Below are positions 24,251-33,142 of a stretch of DNA of 51,211 nucleotides, in pieces. The stretch lies in contig NZ_BMGY01000033.1 in NCBI RefSeq assembly GCF_014640435.1, forward strand, positions 1 through 51,211, given 5' to 3'. Every line of letters begins with the position of its first letter. Position 1 is the first letter of the stretch. Both the position numbers and the translations under genes were made by a program. The notes under the pieces were generated by a model that was not told where the DNA came from, did no database searches, and was given only the letters and a program-made list of their open reading frames with translations. The DNA is from Hymenobacter frigidus. Lineage in GTDB: Bacteria > Bacteroidota > Bacteroidia > Cytophagales > Hymenobacteraceae.

Positions 24251-26035
24251 TCAAGGAACGGGTTGCCGGCTTGCCGGCCTGAGTAAGCTGTAGCCATCGG
24301 CAAAATTCTCTTCCCTAAAATCAGGGAAAGCCGCCTTAATGTAGCGGTGCGCTGCCCCATCCCGCCAGGCCGGGCTCACGAGCACGGCCGCCGGCTTGAA
24401 ATGGAGGCGGAAGGCTCGGGCCGCCGCCGCCGACGGTGGCCGAACCACGGTATCGGCTGGTGCGCGTTGCAGACGCAGCAGCATGCTTAGCACCGAATCG
24501 CCGCGCTCGAAGGCCGCGAAGCGGGCATCCGGAACGCGGGATAGATAGGCGGAAAGTAACTTTTTGCGGTGATAGGGCTGGTGGAGGAAATTGACTAGCT
24601 CGACTTTGCCCACCTGTTTTTTTCCGTCAACGAGTCCCACTGGTATGGTGAGTAAGGCCTCGCCCGGTAGCACGGCCACTGCCTGGAAAACGGGTGGTAG
24701 CGCGGCCGACGAAGCCAGGGGAGGGGCCACCGGCCAGTACTCCAGGCCCACGGCAAGTAGCAGTATTGCGCTTAACGCCCACTGCCAGCGGGGCCGCCAG
24801 CTTGTCCAGCGCACTTCGAGCGCTGCGAACACCACTAGGGGCAAAAACAGGCTCACCAGCAGTACCCAACGCGTAGGGCAGCGGATGTTGTTGAAAAAAG
24901 GCACCAGATGCAAAAAGCCGGTGGGTAGGTTCAGCAGCGACTTGCCGAAAACGCGTAGCGCGGGCAGCGTCAGTAGCACGCTGAACAACAGCAGCCAGGC
25001 CAGGGGCTGCCCCTGCGGGTCTTGGTGGCGAACCGATGCCGGCTGGCGGCCCGGCCAGCCCCAGACCGCCAGGCCTAGCAGGGGCAGGGCATACCCCAAA
25101 AACATGACGTTTTCGATGGAGCCGGGCATGGTGTATAGCCGGGCGCTGCCGAAAAGCTGCTGTGCCCAGGCGAAGTTCAGCCAGCGGCTATTGGGCGGCG
25201 GCAGGAAGTAGCTGACCAAGTCGCCGCCCCACCAGAAGCCGCCGTTGTCGGGCACGCCCGCCAGGCGCAGCAGGCGGAGTGCGATGTGGCAAGCCACCAG
25301 CACCCCGGCCAGTACCAGCCAGGGCCGCCACTGTCCCCAGTTTACGCTTCCCAGGCGCAGCCAGAACCATAGCGCATACCCCAATGAAAAATAGAGAAGC
25401 GCGAACGTGATGTAGTAGTCGCTAAGCAACGTAAGCAGCCCCAGGCCGAAGCAGGCAGCTACCGCCCCCCAACTGCGTACCAGCGGCCACCGCCACCCCG
25501 CTCGAAACTCGAAGGCCCGCAGGAAAGCCAGCACGAAAAAAGGCACGGTGGCCGTCAGTACCAAGTTGTAGTGCTCGGGTAGGCGCAGCATTTTGTAGGG
25601 CGAGAAGGCAAAAACAAAGCCTGCCAGCCATTGCAGCAGCGGGTGCCGTACCCAGCGGCGCGCCAGCAGCCACGCGCCCGTGCCCGACAACGCGTATTGC
25701 CCAATCAGCATCAGGTTGAGGGCCAGCATCTCATTGCCTATTAGGGTATTAAGCAGGCCAATGATTGGCGTGTACGTCGTCATAAGCAGAGACGCGCCCT
25801 CCGGGTAAAGCAGCCAATCGGAGTAAAATGGGTTGTGCCCGCTGAGCAGCATTTCGCGGAAGTGCCACACGCTCCAGATTTGCATGTAGCCATCGTGGTC
25901 GGGCACGGCCGGAAACGCGGTAGCCAGCTGCGTGCCCAGCGGCCAGGTCCAGGCCAGGAATACGGCCGCGTAACTCAGCGTCACAACAAAGAGGCTACCC
26001 CGCCGAGCCGGATGTGACATAGTATGTTTTTCCAT
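24251..26035 (-). CDS. Polytopic membrane protein, GT-C glycosyltransferase-like
   Basis: 594 residues from ATG 26035; ATG 26020 is an alternative, and the longer frame to 26305 overlaps the divergent gene. About ten hydrophobic helices occupy the first 400 residues. The first external loop carries VPDHDGYMQIWSVWHFREML, an acidic DHD motif at the place where GT-C enzymes bind the lipid-phosphate sugar. Next comes NPFYSDWLLYPEGASL, seen in many uncharacterised bacterial membrane glycosyltransferases. A soluble C-terminal domain follows (about 430-594). Function is inferred from topology and motif position. It lies divergent to an SDR gene and next to the kynurenine operon. Confidence 0.7.
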   Translation of the reverse strand: MEKHTMSHPARRGSLFVVTLSYAAVFLAWTWPLGTQLATAFPAVPDHDGYMQIWSVWHFREMLLSGHNPFYSDWLLYPEGASLLMTTYTPIIGLLNTLIGNEMLALNLMLIGQYALSGTGAWLLARRWVRHPLLQWLAGFVFAFSPYKMLRLPEHYNLVLTATVPFFVLAFLRAFEFRAGWRWPLVRSWGAVAACFGLGLLTLLSDYYITFALLYFSLGYALWFWLRLGSVNWGQWRPWLVLAGVLVACHIALRLLRLAGVPDNGGFWWGGDLVSYFLPPPNSRWLNFAWAQQLFGSARLYTMPGSIENVMFLGYALPLLGLAVWGWPGRQPASVRHQDPQGQPLAWLLLFSVLLTLPALRVFGKSLLNLPTGFLHLVPFFNNIRCPTRWVLLVSLFLPLVVFAALEVRWTSWRPRWQWALSAILLLAVGLEYWPVAPPLASSAALPPVFQAVAVLPGEALLTIPVGLVDGKKQVGKVELVNFLHQPYHRKKLLSAYLSRVPDARFAAFERGDSVLSMLLRLQRAPADTVVRPPSAAAARAFRLHFKPAAVLVSPAWRDGAAHRYIKAAFPDFREENFADGYSLLRPASRQPVP

Positions 26036-26079
26036 CAGAAAGCATTGTAGCGGTGACCAGCAGAACCGGGCCGCCGTGG

Positions 26080-26087
26080 TAATTTTG
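26080..26087 (+). promoter_or_regulatory. -7 promoter box TAATTTTG of the SDR gene
   Basis: A perfect TAnnTTTG match about 60 bases before ATG 26148. It also argues against the TTG start at 26076. Confidence 0.5.
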
Positions 26088-26147
26088 CCCGCGTTGCCTC
26101 CACAAAGCAACACCTCAATTCCCTTTGCCCCACCACTCCCGCCCCGC

Positions 26148-26939
26148 ATGAGCCTTCCCTTTATCTCCCGCCGCGCCCTGGTGGGCGGCTCCACGCAAGG
26201 CATTGGCCGCGCCGTGGCCGAAGCCCTCGCCGCCCAGGGTGCCACCGTCACGCTGCTGGCCCGCGACGCGGCCAGGTTGCGCGAAGTAGCCGCTGCCCTG
26301 CCCACGCCCGCCGACCAAACCCACGATTTCCTGGTAGCCGATTTCTCCGACCCCGAAGCGCTGGCCGCTACCGTGCGCGACTACCTGAGCGCCACCGGCC
26401 GCACCGTTCACATCCTGGTGAACAACACCGGCGGCCCCGCCGGCGGCCCGCTGCTCCAAGCTACGCCCGATGATTTTCGGGCCGCCTTCGAGCAGCACCT
26501 GGTGGCCAATCACCTGCTGGCGCAAGCCGTGGTACCGGGCATGCAGGCCGCAGGTTTTGGCCGTATCATCAACATTATCAGCACGTCCGTGAAGGTGCCG
26601 CTGCCGGGCCTGGGCGTGAGCAACACCATTCGCGGGGCCGTGGCCAGCTGGGCCAAAACCCTGGCCAATGAGTTGGGCCCGCTCGGCATCACGGTGAATA
26701 ACGTGCTGCCGGGGGCCACGCTCACCCAGCGCCACACCTCGCTCATCGAGAAGAAAACCGCGCAAACCGGCCAGTCGGCCGAGGCCATCGAAGCGGAGAT
26801 GCTGAAAACCATTCCGGCCCGTCGCTTTGGCTTGGCCGAAGAAGTAGCGGCGGCGGTGGTTTTCCTGGCCTCGCCGACGGCCGGCTACATCAACGGCACC
26901 AGCGTGCCCGTGGATGGCGGCCGCACCGGCGCGTTTTGA
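26148..26939 (+). CDS. SDR-family oxidoreductase lacking the YxxxK pair
   Basis: 263 residues with a Rossmann fold. The cofactor motif is GGSTQGIG (13-20) in place of TGxxxGIG, and VNNTGG (91-96) replaces NNAG. The conserved Ser145 is present, but 13 residues later, where Tyr-x-x-x-Lys should stand, the sequence is SNTIR (158-162), so both Tyr and Lys are replaced. The end GYINGTSVPVDGG is typical of FabG-like SDRs. Non-canonical SDRs of this kind exist, and the missing catalytic pair suggests altered or lost dehydrogenase activity. It lies between pathway genes for kynurenine and glycan synthesis; its substrate is unknown. Confidence 0.85.
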   Translation: MSLPFISRRALVGGSTQGIGRAVAEALAAQGATVTLLARDAARLREVAAALPTPADQTHDFLVADFSDPEALAATVRDYLSATGRTVHILVNNTGGPAGGPLLQATPDDFRAAFEQHLVANHLLAQAVVPGMQAAGFGRIINIISTSVKVPLPGLGVSNTIRGAVASWAKTLANELGPLGITVNNVLPGATLTQRHTSLIEKKTAQTGQSAEAIEAEMLKTIPARRFGLAEEVAAAVVFLASPTAGYINGTSVPVDGGRTGAF

Positions 26940-27003
26940 GACGGGGAATGTAGCGTCAACAGCGCGTCGTACTTCGGCGGCTCCTTAACATGAGTGGAGC
27001 GTT

Positions 27004-27011
27004 TACCTTTG
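27004..27011 (+). promoter_or_regulatory. -7 promoter box TACCTTTG of the GT2 gene
   Basis: A perfect TAnnTTTG match. The transcript would begin near 27018, downstream of the GTG at 26994, and so supports GTG 27042 as the start. Confidence 0.5.
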
Positions 27012-27041
27012 TTGCTTCCTGTTGCGCCCAATGCCTTTCCT

Positions 27042-27767
27042 GTGGTAAAATTCGACACGCTTTCCATCGTCATCCCGGTTTATAACGAAGCCCGCACCAT
27101 CCACCAGATTCTGGACTTGCTGCGCGAGCTGCAGCTGGTGAACAACATCGGCAAGGAGATTATCCTCGTGAACGACTGCTCGACCGATGCCTCGGCCGAT
27201 ACCATCCGGGCCTACGCCGCGCGCTACCCCGAAATGGGCCTGCGCCTGCTGGAGCACGCCGTGAACCAGGGCAAGGGCACCGCGCTGCATACCGGCATCC
27301 GCGAAGCCACCGGCGACTACGTCATCATCCAGGATGCCGACCTGGAATACGACCCCGAGGAATATAATGTGCTGCTGAAGCCCATCCTGAAAGGCTTCGC
27401 CGATGTGGTGTTTGGCTCGCGCTTCCTGGGCGGCAACCCGCACCGCATCCTGTTCTTCTGGCACAGCATCGGCAATCAGATGCTCACCTTTTTCTCGAAC
27501 ATGGTGACCGACCTGAACCTGACCGACATGGAAACGTGCTACAAGCTGTTCCGGCGCGACATCATTCAGGGCCTGAAGCTGGAAGAAAACCGCTTCGGCT
27601 TCGAGCCCGAAGTAACCGCCAAAGTAGCGCGCGTCAAAGATGTACGCATCTACGAAGTGGGCATCAGCTACTACGGCCGCACGTATGCCGAAGGCAAGAA
27701 AATCGGTTGGCGCGATGGGTTCCGGGCCATTTACTGCATTGTCAAATATGGCTTGCTGGGGCAGTAG
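27042..27767 (+). CDS. Family 2 glycosyltransferase, polyprenol-phosphate sugar synthase type
   Basis: 241 residues from GTG 27042; GTG 26994 would add 16 residues ahead of the fold and lies upstream of the promoter box. The GT-A fold starts LSIVIPVYNEARTI, continues with ILVNDCSTDASADT and reaches the nucleotide-sugar DxD motif in QDADLEYDPEEY. GSRFLGG and DMETCYKLFRRDI are shared with dolichyl-phosphate mannose synthase-like enzymes. The tail ISYYGRTYAEGKKIGWRDG is typical for this group, and there are no C-terminal membrane helices. It probably charges undecaprenyl phosphate with a hexose as donor for the GT-C-like membrane proteins nearby. Confidence 0.88.
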   Translation: MVKFDTLSIVIPVYNEARTIHQILDLLRELQLVNNIGKEIILVNDCSTDASADTIRAYAARYPEMGLRLLEHAVNQGKGTALHTGIREATGDYVIIQDADLEYDPEEYNVLLKPILKGFADVVFGSRFLGGNPHRILFFWHSIGNQMLTFFSNMVTDLNLTDMETCYKLFRRDIIQGLKLEENRFGFEPEVTAKVARVKDVRIYEVGISYYGRTYAEGKKIGWRDGFRAIYCIVKYGLLGQ

Positions 27768-27775
27768 CGCGGCGC

Positions 27776-28333
27776 TTAATTCTCGACGCTGAGGGCAACG
27801 TCGTCCGCGTACACGTTCTCATTGCTGCCCTCCCGCCACAAGTAGCATTTGAGCTGGTTGATGTCCTGCACCGAATCGGGGAGGGCAAAGGTGTGTGACA
27901 CCTGCTGCCACTCCTTAAACTTCTTAACCTCCTTGGCGAGAGCAACGCTGCCGTAGAATACCGGAGTGTCGCGTTCTGGCGAGTGCGTAATGGAGAGCAC
28001 CAAGCTGCCCGGTACTTGGTCGTTGGGAGCCCACACCCACGCCGAAACGGTAAGCGTCCGGATTTTGGCGGTGCTCATCTTGCCAAGCGTGCGGATATAC
28101 GTGTAGCTGAATTCGTTTTGGGGACCAACCACCAACGCGTGCTTGCCCGAATGCGCCCGTTCGGCGGTCACGCTAGCGTCGGAATTGCCATTCCAGCCTA
28201 TCACGCTCTCAAAATCGTTCTGAGTCACCAATGTTCCCTTGATGACGGCTTCGTCTTTTTTGGCGCACGAGGCAAGTAGGGTAATTCCAACTAGCAAAGA
28301 CCAGGGCAACAGGTTGAAGCGTATCAGTGACAT
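27776..28333 (-). CDS. Lipoprotein with carbohydrate-binding-module-like beta-sandwich (paralogue 1)
   Basis: 185 residues with a lipoprotein signal (TLLASC, lipid Cys23). The mature part starts with an NDFESVIGW pattern, then AERAHSGKHALVV, LTVSAWVWAP, a KEWQQVSHTFALP strand pair and YADDVALSVEN at the end. This order is shared with 32541-33086 and 33143-33706 (FE..GW, KAHSGK..L.V, SAW, W..VS, VYADDL). The layout resembles jelly-roll carbohydrate-binding domains, with the final aspartates possibly binding calcium. No catalytic residues are apparent. It is convergent with the GT2 gene, ending 9 bases away. Probably anchored in the outer or inner membrane. Confidence 0.7.
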   Translation of the reverse strand: MSLIRFNLLPWSLLVGITLLASCAKKDEAVIKGTLVTQNDFESVIGWNGNSDASVTAERAHSGKHALVVGPQNEFSYTYIRTLGKMSTAKIRTLTVSAWVWAPNDQVPGSLVLSITHSPERDTPVFYGSVALAKEVKKFKEWQQVSHTFALPDSVQDINQLKCYLWREGSNENVYADDVALSVEN

Positions 28334-28358
28334 GAAAATGGAGCGAATTATATGGGCA

Positions 28359-28366
28359 CAAAACTA
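28359..28366 (-). promoter_or_regulatory. -7 promoter box TAGTTTTG of the first lipoprotein gene
   Basis: A perfect TAnnTTTG match on the minus strand, 26 bases before ATG 28333. Confidence 0.5.
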
Positions 28367-28450
28367 GCGCATTCATGCCAGCAATGCTGGGGGAACAGCT
28401 GTTCTACTTTTTGCTAAAAAGAGCAGGCGGTATGGGCGTTTCTTTTTACG

Positions 28451-29803
28451 CTAATCGGCGAGAGTATCTGCGGGTGCCACTTGTTGCCAGGCAGCACTTG
28501 GCTCAGAGCCTACGGGCCGGCCCATCACAAAAAGCGGATGCACCAGGGAGCCTACGCCTTGCCGCAAGTGGAGGGCGTAGGCCCCGGGGGGCAAAGGTGC
28601 CCACCGGGGTTTCCAGACCCCGCCGCCCGCTGCCGTACCACTGCTTACCAAGTGGCCGCGCAAGTCGCGGACGGCCCAGTTCACAGAATCGGGACTAGCC
28701 ACGTGAATGCGCAGCTCCGGCACGCCCGCGTTTTGGGTCCAGGACGGGGCCCAGCGGCTGGCGATGGGTAAGGGCAAAAAAAGGTCGCAGGCCGGATTGT
28801 AGTTGTCGGTGAGCAATAAATTTAACTGGCTCGCGGCCCGGGGAGCGGGGGCCAACTGCCACTGCTGGAAGGTGGATTGGTCGAGGCGGCCCGGCTGGAT
28901 TTCGGCGGGCAGCCACGCCAGCTCCGTTTGAGGAAAATCGCCGCCGGAACGCTGGACCGGCACAACGGCTGGCAGACGGCGCGGCCGGTATATTCGGATG
29001 TAGTCGATGGCCAACGTATCAGTGGCCTGGGTAGCCCAGGCGAGTGCCGTCATGTTCACGATGACCGACATGGCGCATCCCGCCGGGGCCAGCCGCGTTT
29101 CGTGGCGAATGGGCACGCCGTCGTAATAAAAAATCACGCCATCGGGCAGCCAGCTCACGCCGTAGGTGTGAAATTGCTCGTGCAGATTGCCGGTGGGGTC
29201 AGTATTGTAGTAGAGGCATTGGCAATCCTGGTCCTTCAGGCGGGAAGGCCGCCAATAGCCGCCCGGCGCAAGATGGAAGTTGTTGGAAAAGGCCTCCGCA
29301 CTGCTTTCGAAGACGTCCAGCTCATCGGGCACCCCGCCAAAGAGCCAAAAGGCGGGCGCTGAAGTGGACGAAGATGGCTGTCGGGCTCGGACTTCGAAAA
29401 GCCCGTAGCTGAAACCTTCTTCCAGATGGCAATTGTAAGGCCGCAAAGAATCGTTGAGGTGCCGGCTGAACAGCATGGGGGCCGTGTAGGATAAGTTCCG
29501 GCCCCGGTAGGGCAACGGCTGGGCCAGGCGGTTCAGCGTCATGTTCAGCACCCCATTGGCCGAGTGCAGTGCCTGGCTTGTGTAATAACCCACCTCAACG
29601 GGTGATACCAGGGCGCGGCCCCACGGATAGAAAAACTGCCATCGCTCGGCCAACACAACGGTGTCGAGGGGAGTGTTGAATTCTTCGGCCCACTCCAATC
29701 GCCAATCGCCATAATTTATGCGACCCTGGGCGTAGGTATTCGGGCAAATGAGCCAGACCAGGAGTGTCAATCCGATGCTGTGAAGTAAATGAAAATGCTT
29801 CAT
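28451..29803 (-). CDS. Secreted glycoside hydrolase family 16 protein
   Basis: 450 residues from ATG 29803; the longer frame to 30082 overlaps the promoter of the divergent gene. A signal peptide ends near PNTYAQ. The GH16 jelly roll (about 30-290) shows FSYGLFEVRARQP, SAPAFWLFGG and the catalytic signature E161-L-D-V-F-E166, with Glu161 as nucleophile and Glu166 as acid/base. HTYGVSWLPDGVIFYYDGVPI follows. Such enzymes cut beta-1,3/1,4-glucans or galactans. The C-terminal part (about 370-440) contains NWAVRDLRGHLVSSG and LPPGAYALHLRQG, which resembles a T9SS/FlgD-like domain but continues about 25 residues further. The substrate is unknown; it may act on a surface glycan made by the neighbours. 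Confidence 0.85.
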   Translation of the reverse strand: MKHFHLLHSIGLTLLVWLICPNTYAQGRINYGDWRLEWAEEFNTPLDTVVLAERWQFFYPWGRALVSPVEVGYYTSQALHSANGVLNMTLNRLAQPLPYRGRNLSYTAPMLFSRHLNDSLRPYNCHLEEGFSYGLFEVRARQPSSSTSAPAFWLFGGVPDELDVFESSAEAFSNNFHLAPGGYWRPSRLKDQDCQCLYYNTDPTGNLHEQFHTYGVSWLPDGVIFYYDGVPIRHETRLAPAGCAMSVIVNMTALAWATQATDTLAIDYIRIYRPRRLPAVVPVQRSGGDFPQTELAWLPAEIQPGRLDQSTFQQWQLAPAPRAASQLNLLLTDNYNPACDLFLPLPIASRWAPSWTQNAGVPELRIHVASPDSVNWAVRDLRGHLVSSGTAAGGGVWKPRWAPLPPGAYALHLRQGVGSLVHPLFVMGRPVGSEPSAAWQQVAPADTLAD

Positions 29804-30010
29804 GGAGCGTGAAATAGAAAAGCCGAGGCTTTTCGCCGGGCCAGCCAGGTGGTAAGATAGAAGCCCGCCACTCGGTGCGTGACTACAGGACAGGAAGCGA
29901 AGGGGAGGCAATGAAAAAAAGCATATGGAGGTACCGTAGCGCGTAAGGAGGGAGCAGTAAAACCCTGGGCTATTCACGATTTTGGGGCGGTATACTCGCC
30001 GATTGGGCCG

Positions 30011-30018
30011 TAGTTTTG
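30011..30018 (+). promoter_or_regulatory. -7 promoter box TAGTTTTG of the large membrane protein gene
   Basis: A perfect TAnnTTTG match 55 bases before ATG 30073. TTTG at 29981-29984 stands 26 bases upstream, further than the usual spacing. Confidence 0.5.
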
Positions 30019-30072
30019 ATGGCCATGACCTTGGTTTGTAGCCGGCCGGGTTTATTTCAACCACTTCTTTAC

Positions 30073-32382
30073 ATGAGTTCAACTTTTCGCAAAGCGCATT
30101 GGCTGGGTATGGGTGGCGTCGCGTTGATGGCGGCTATACTGACGGCAATGTTGTTCTGGCCGGTGCTCCTTGACCCCAACGACCATTTTTTTACCGCCGG
30201 GGGCGATGCGCTTCAAAGTTATTACGCCACGGCATTCTACGCCCTGCACGACGTGGGCGACCGGTTCACGGGGATGAACTACCCGTACGGTGAGCACTTT
30301 AACTACCCCAACCTGCAGCCGCTCATTGCGCTGGTGCTCAATTTTTTGCAACGCCATGGCTTGCCAGCCGGGCAATACACTGTGGGCATTACCAACCTGT
30401 TGGCATTGGCCTCGCTGGTCGTTACGCCGGTGGTGCTGTATGCCATTCTGCGCCGCACCCGCCTGCCGGTGCTGTACGCGGCCGTACTGGCGATTATCAT
30501 CGGGTTCATGTCGCCGCAGGTGCTGCGCCTCGATGCCCACTTATCCCTGAGCTACGGCTGCTTTGTGCCCCTGCTGTGGTACTGCATCATCCGCATGCAG
30601 GAAAACCCGCGGCAGTGGCGCTGGTACGTGCTTTTCGCCGTGGGCAGCCTGCTGATGGGGGCCGTGATGCTGTATTTTCTGGCCTGCGGCTGTTTCTTCC
30701 TGATGGCGCATGTGCTGGTGCTGGCCTGGCAGCAGCCCCGGCTGCGGCCGTGGCTGGGGCGGATGGTGCTGGCGGCGCTCTTGCCGCTGCTGCTGTTTCG
30801 GGGCTACCTCTGGGCCACCGACCATGTGACCGACCGCCCCCCTAATCCCTACGGCTTGCTGGTTTATGTGGCCTCCCCGGTATCGGTGTTTTTGCCGGTG
30901 CTGGGCCCGCTGCATGATTGGGGGCAGGAACACGGCTTCCCGCAGGCCGATGGCATGGAAGGGCTGTCCTACATCGGAGTAGTCGGTACGCTCACGTTGC
31001 TGGTTACCCTGGTGGTTGGCGGGTGGGCCATCGTGCGCCGCCGCCAATGGAACCGGCTGGGGCGGCTGGCGCTGCCGCTGCATCTGCGTACCGGCCTGTG
31101 GGCGGCCACCCTCCTGTTGCTGCTGGCCTTCGGCTTGCCCTTTAAGTGGCGGATGTTTGATTGGCTGACCGACCATTCGGGCCCCGTGAAGCAGTTCCGC
31201 TCCCTGGGCCGGTTTGCGTGGCCTTTTTATTACGTGGCTTCTACGTACACGGCCTACGTGCTGTACCGGCTGTGGCGCTACCTGCGCCGCCGACAGCTCA
31301 GGAAGTGGGCGTGGGTCGGCTTGCCGTTGCTGTTGCTTTGGGGCAGCGAGGCCTGGTGGCAGGTATCAGCCAAAGCCCTGCAGGTAACGCAAAGTACCGG
31401 AGCCAGTGCCTTCTTAAATCCAGCCAAAGACTTGATATCCCGGCTGACGTGGACGAACCGCAAGGTGTCAGATTTTCAAGCCATTCTTCCCCTGCCGTAT
31501 TACAATATCGGAACTGACAAATTTGACCTGAGCGGCAGCGGCAACTCCATTTACCAGGCCGATAAAGCGTCGGCTACTACGGGGCTGCCGCTGCTGGCCT
31601 GCTACGTGTCGCGCGCGTCGGTAGGGCAGGCTATGCAGCATGTGCAGCTGCTGAGTAGCGAACTGGTGCCCAAGGAGCTGCTGACGCATTTTCCCAACAA
31701 TAAGCCCCTGCTGCTGCTCGTAACTCCCGATGCGCTGACCGAAGCCGAGCAGCGCATCGTACGCTTGGGCAAGCTGCTGCTGCAGGCTCCCGAGGGTGCC
31801 CTCTACGAACTGCCCCTCGCGGCGTTGGCTGCCACCAGCTTGGTCCGTGAGCGCGCCCTGGCCAATTCGCTGTTGCCACGGCTGGCCCCGCGGCCCGGTG
31901 GCCTGCGGGTCACCACTCCGGCGGGGGTTATGCTACAGTCCTTCGACAAATCTCCTGACCGCCGCGGGCGCCTTGGCACCGGTGCATTCTACGACCCGAA
32001 GGAAGGCTTCTCCATTCTTTACGATGGGCAACTGCCCATGCCCGCTGATACGGGCCGCTACGAGGCCGGCGTGTGGATATACGGCAAAATGGACTACGGC
32101 TACGGCAACATGCAGGTCAAGCTCTACGATGCCGCCGGGCAGATGCTGGACCATCAGACGGTGGATGCCCGCCACGCCACCGAAGTGCTGAATGGTTGGG
32201 TGCGCGTAGTAGTGCCGTTTCGGCGCACCGCCCAAGCCGTTCGCATCGAGGTACTCTACGATACCCGAGGCCTGCTGGCCGACGACCTGCTCATCCGTCC
32301 TGCCAACGCCGACGTGTACTACTACAGCGGTCAGGGAAGTCGCCGGCAGGTAATCAAAAACACCTACCCGCTTGGTCCGTAG
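30073..32382 (+). CDS. Large polytopic membrane protein with a C-terminal beta-sandwich domain
   Basis: 769 residues from ATG 30073; the TTG at 30016 overlaps the -7 box. Some 11 to 13 hydrophobic helices lie in the first 440 residues. The first long loop carries FFTAGGDALQSYYATAFYALHD and MNYPYGEHFNY, which fits a GT-C-like enzyme. A soluble extracytoplasmic part follows (about 450-769). Its end (YEAGVWIYGKMDYG, NGWVRVVVPFR, LLADDLLIRPAN) has the same order of strands and the W and ADDL landmarks as the three small lipoproteins of this region. This suggests the same sugar-binding-like domain in fused form. Function is inferred; it is convergent with the lipoprotein genes at 32541. Confidence 0.72.
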   Translation: MSSTFRKAHWLGMGGVALMAAILTAMLFWPVLLDPNDHFFTAGGDALQSYYATAFYALHDVGDRFTGMNYPYGEHFNYPNLQPLIALVLNFLQRHGLPAGQYTVGITNLLALASLVVTPVVLYAILRRTRLPVLYAAVLAIIIGFMSPQVLRLDAHLSLSYGCFVPLLWYCIIRMQENPRQWRWYVLFAVGSLLMGAVMLYFLACGCFFLMAHVLVLAWQQPRLRPWLGRMVLAALLPLLLFRGYLWATDHVTDRPPNPYGLLVYVASPVSVFLPVLGPLHDWGQEHGFPQADGMEGLSYIGVVGTLTLLVTLVVGGWAIVRRRQWNRLGRLALPLHLRTGLWAATLLLLLAFGLPFKWRMFDWLTDHSGPVKQFRSLGRFAWPFYYVASTYTAYVLYRLWRYLRRRQLRKWAWVGLPLLLLWGSEAWWQVSAKALQVTQSTGASAFLNPAKDLISRLTWTNRKVSDFQAILPLPYYNIGTDKFDLSGSGNSIYQADKASATTGLPLLACYVSRASVGQAMQHVQLLSSELVPKELLTHFPNNKPLLLLVTPDALTEAEQRIVRLGKLLLQAPEGALYELPLAALAATSLVRERALANSLLPRLAPRPGGLRVTTPAGVMLQSFDKSPDRRGRLGTGAFYDPKEGFSILYDGQLPMPADTGRYEAGVWIYGKMDYGYGNMQVKLYDAAGQMLDHQTVDARHATEVLNGWVRVVVPFRRTAQAVRIEVLYDTRGLLADDLLIRPANADVYYYSGQGSRRQVIKNTYPLGP

Positions 32383-32540
32383 CCGACTGCTGCGTACTGG
32401 CTTGCCACAGCTTTTGCTGCCCGGATGGCGAAACCCGAGAAGAGAAACACAATAGCTTGGCAGTACCGCTAATACCAAGCAGCCAATGCCTGCTCCAGCG
32501 TGCTGGCACTGAGCGGCGCACCGGAGCAGGCCGAGCGTGG

Positions 32541-33086
32541 CTATGGTTCGATGGTCACGCGCAAATCATCGAGGTAAACGGGCTGGGTGCCAGCCGTGCG
32601 CCAAAGGTATAGGCCGAGCGTGTAGGTCGGCAGGATATTTTCGGGTAGGGTGATAACCTTGCTTATTTCAACCCATTTGCCGGGGGAAGCTGATTTTTCA
32701 AGTGGCAGGCCTTCCCACATCAGGGGTTTCTCGGCGGGCGTGGCGGGGTTGCCCACCGTCACGACCAGCGAGGCGCTGGCACCGGTAACGAGGAATGCCC
32801 AAGCCGAAACCTTTATTTTTTTGATGCGGGTGCCACTCAGGTTGCCCAGTGGCGCGGTGTAGCCCAGGCTGTATTCGTGGGTGCCATCTACTTTGAGGGC
32901 GTAATTGCCGGAGTGCGCTTTTTCGCGGGTGAGCGTGCCATTCATGGCATCGGGTATCCACCCGGCCAGGGTATCGAAGTTGGCATCGACCAGTACGTTG
33001 GGGTCGATGACCGACTCGGTGCTGCCGCCACAGCCGGCCAGGTTCAGCGCAGCCAGTGCGCCCATCGAACGGAGAAGTTTTTTCAT
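32541..33086 (-). CDS. Lipoprotein with carbohydrate-binding-module-like beta-sandwich (paralogue 2)
   Basis: 181 residues from ATG 33086; a longer frame to 33410 overlaps the upstream gene and lacks a signal. The lipobox is LAGC with lipid Cys19. The pattern ANFDTLAGW, REKAHSGNYALKV, IKVSAWAFLV, GKWVEISKVITLP, VYLDDLRVTIEP repeats that of 27776-28333 and 33143-33706. Pairwise identity looks low outside these landmarks, so the copies are old or fast-evolving. It is the last gene of a probable minus-strand operon with 33143-33706 and the membrane protein 33745-35319. Confidence 0.7.
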   Translation of the reverse strand: MKKLLRSMGALAALNLAGCGGSTESVIDPNVLVDANFDTLAGWIPDAMNGTLTREKAHSGNYALKVDGTHEYSLGYTAPLGNLSGTRIKKIKVSAWAFLVTGASASLVVTVGNPATPAEKPLMWEGLPLEKSASPGKWVEISKVITLPENILPTYTLGLYLWRTAGTQPVYLDDLRVTIEP

Positions 33087-33142
33087 GAAGAAAGAGAAAA
33101 CGGAGAGTTTCGGAGAAATAAAGCAGTTAAAAACCGGCGGTG

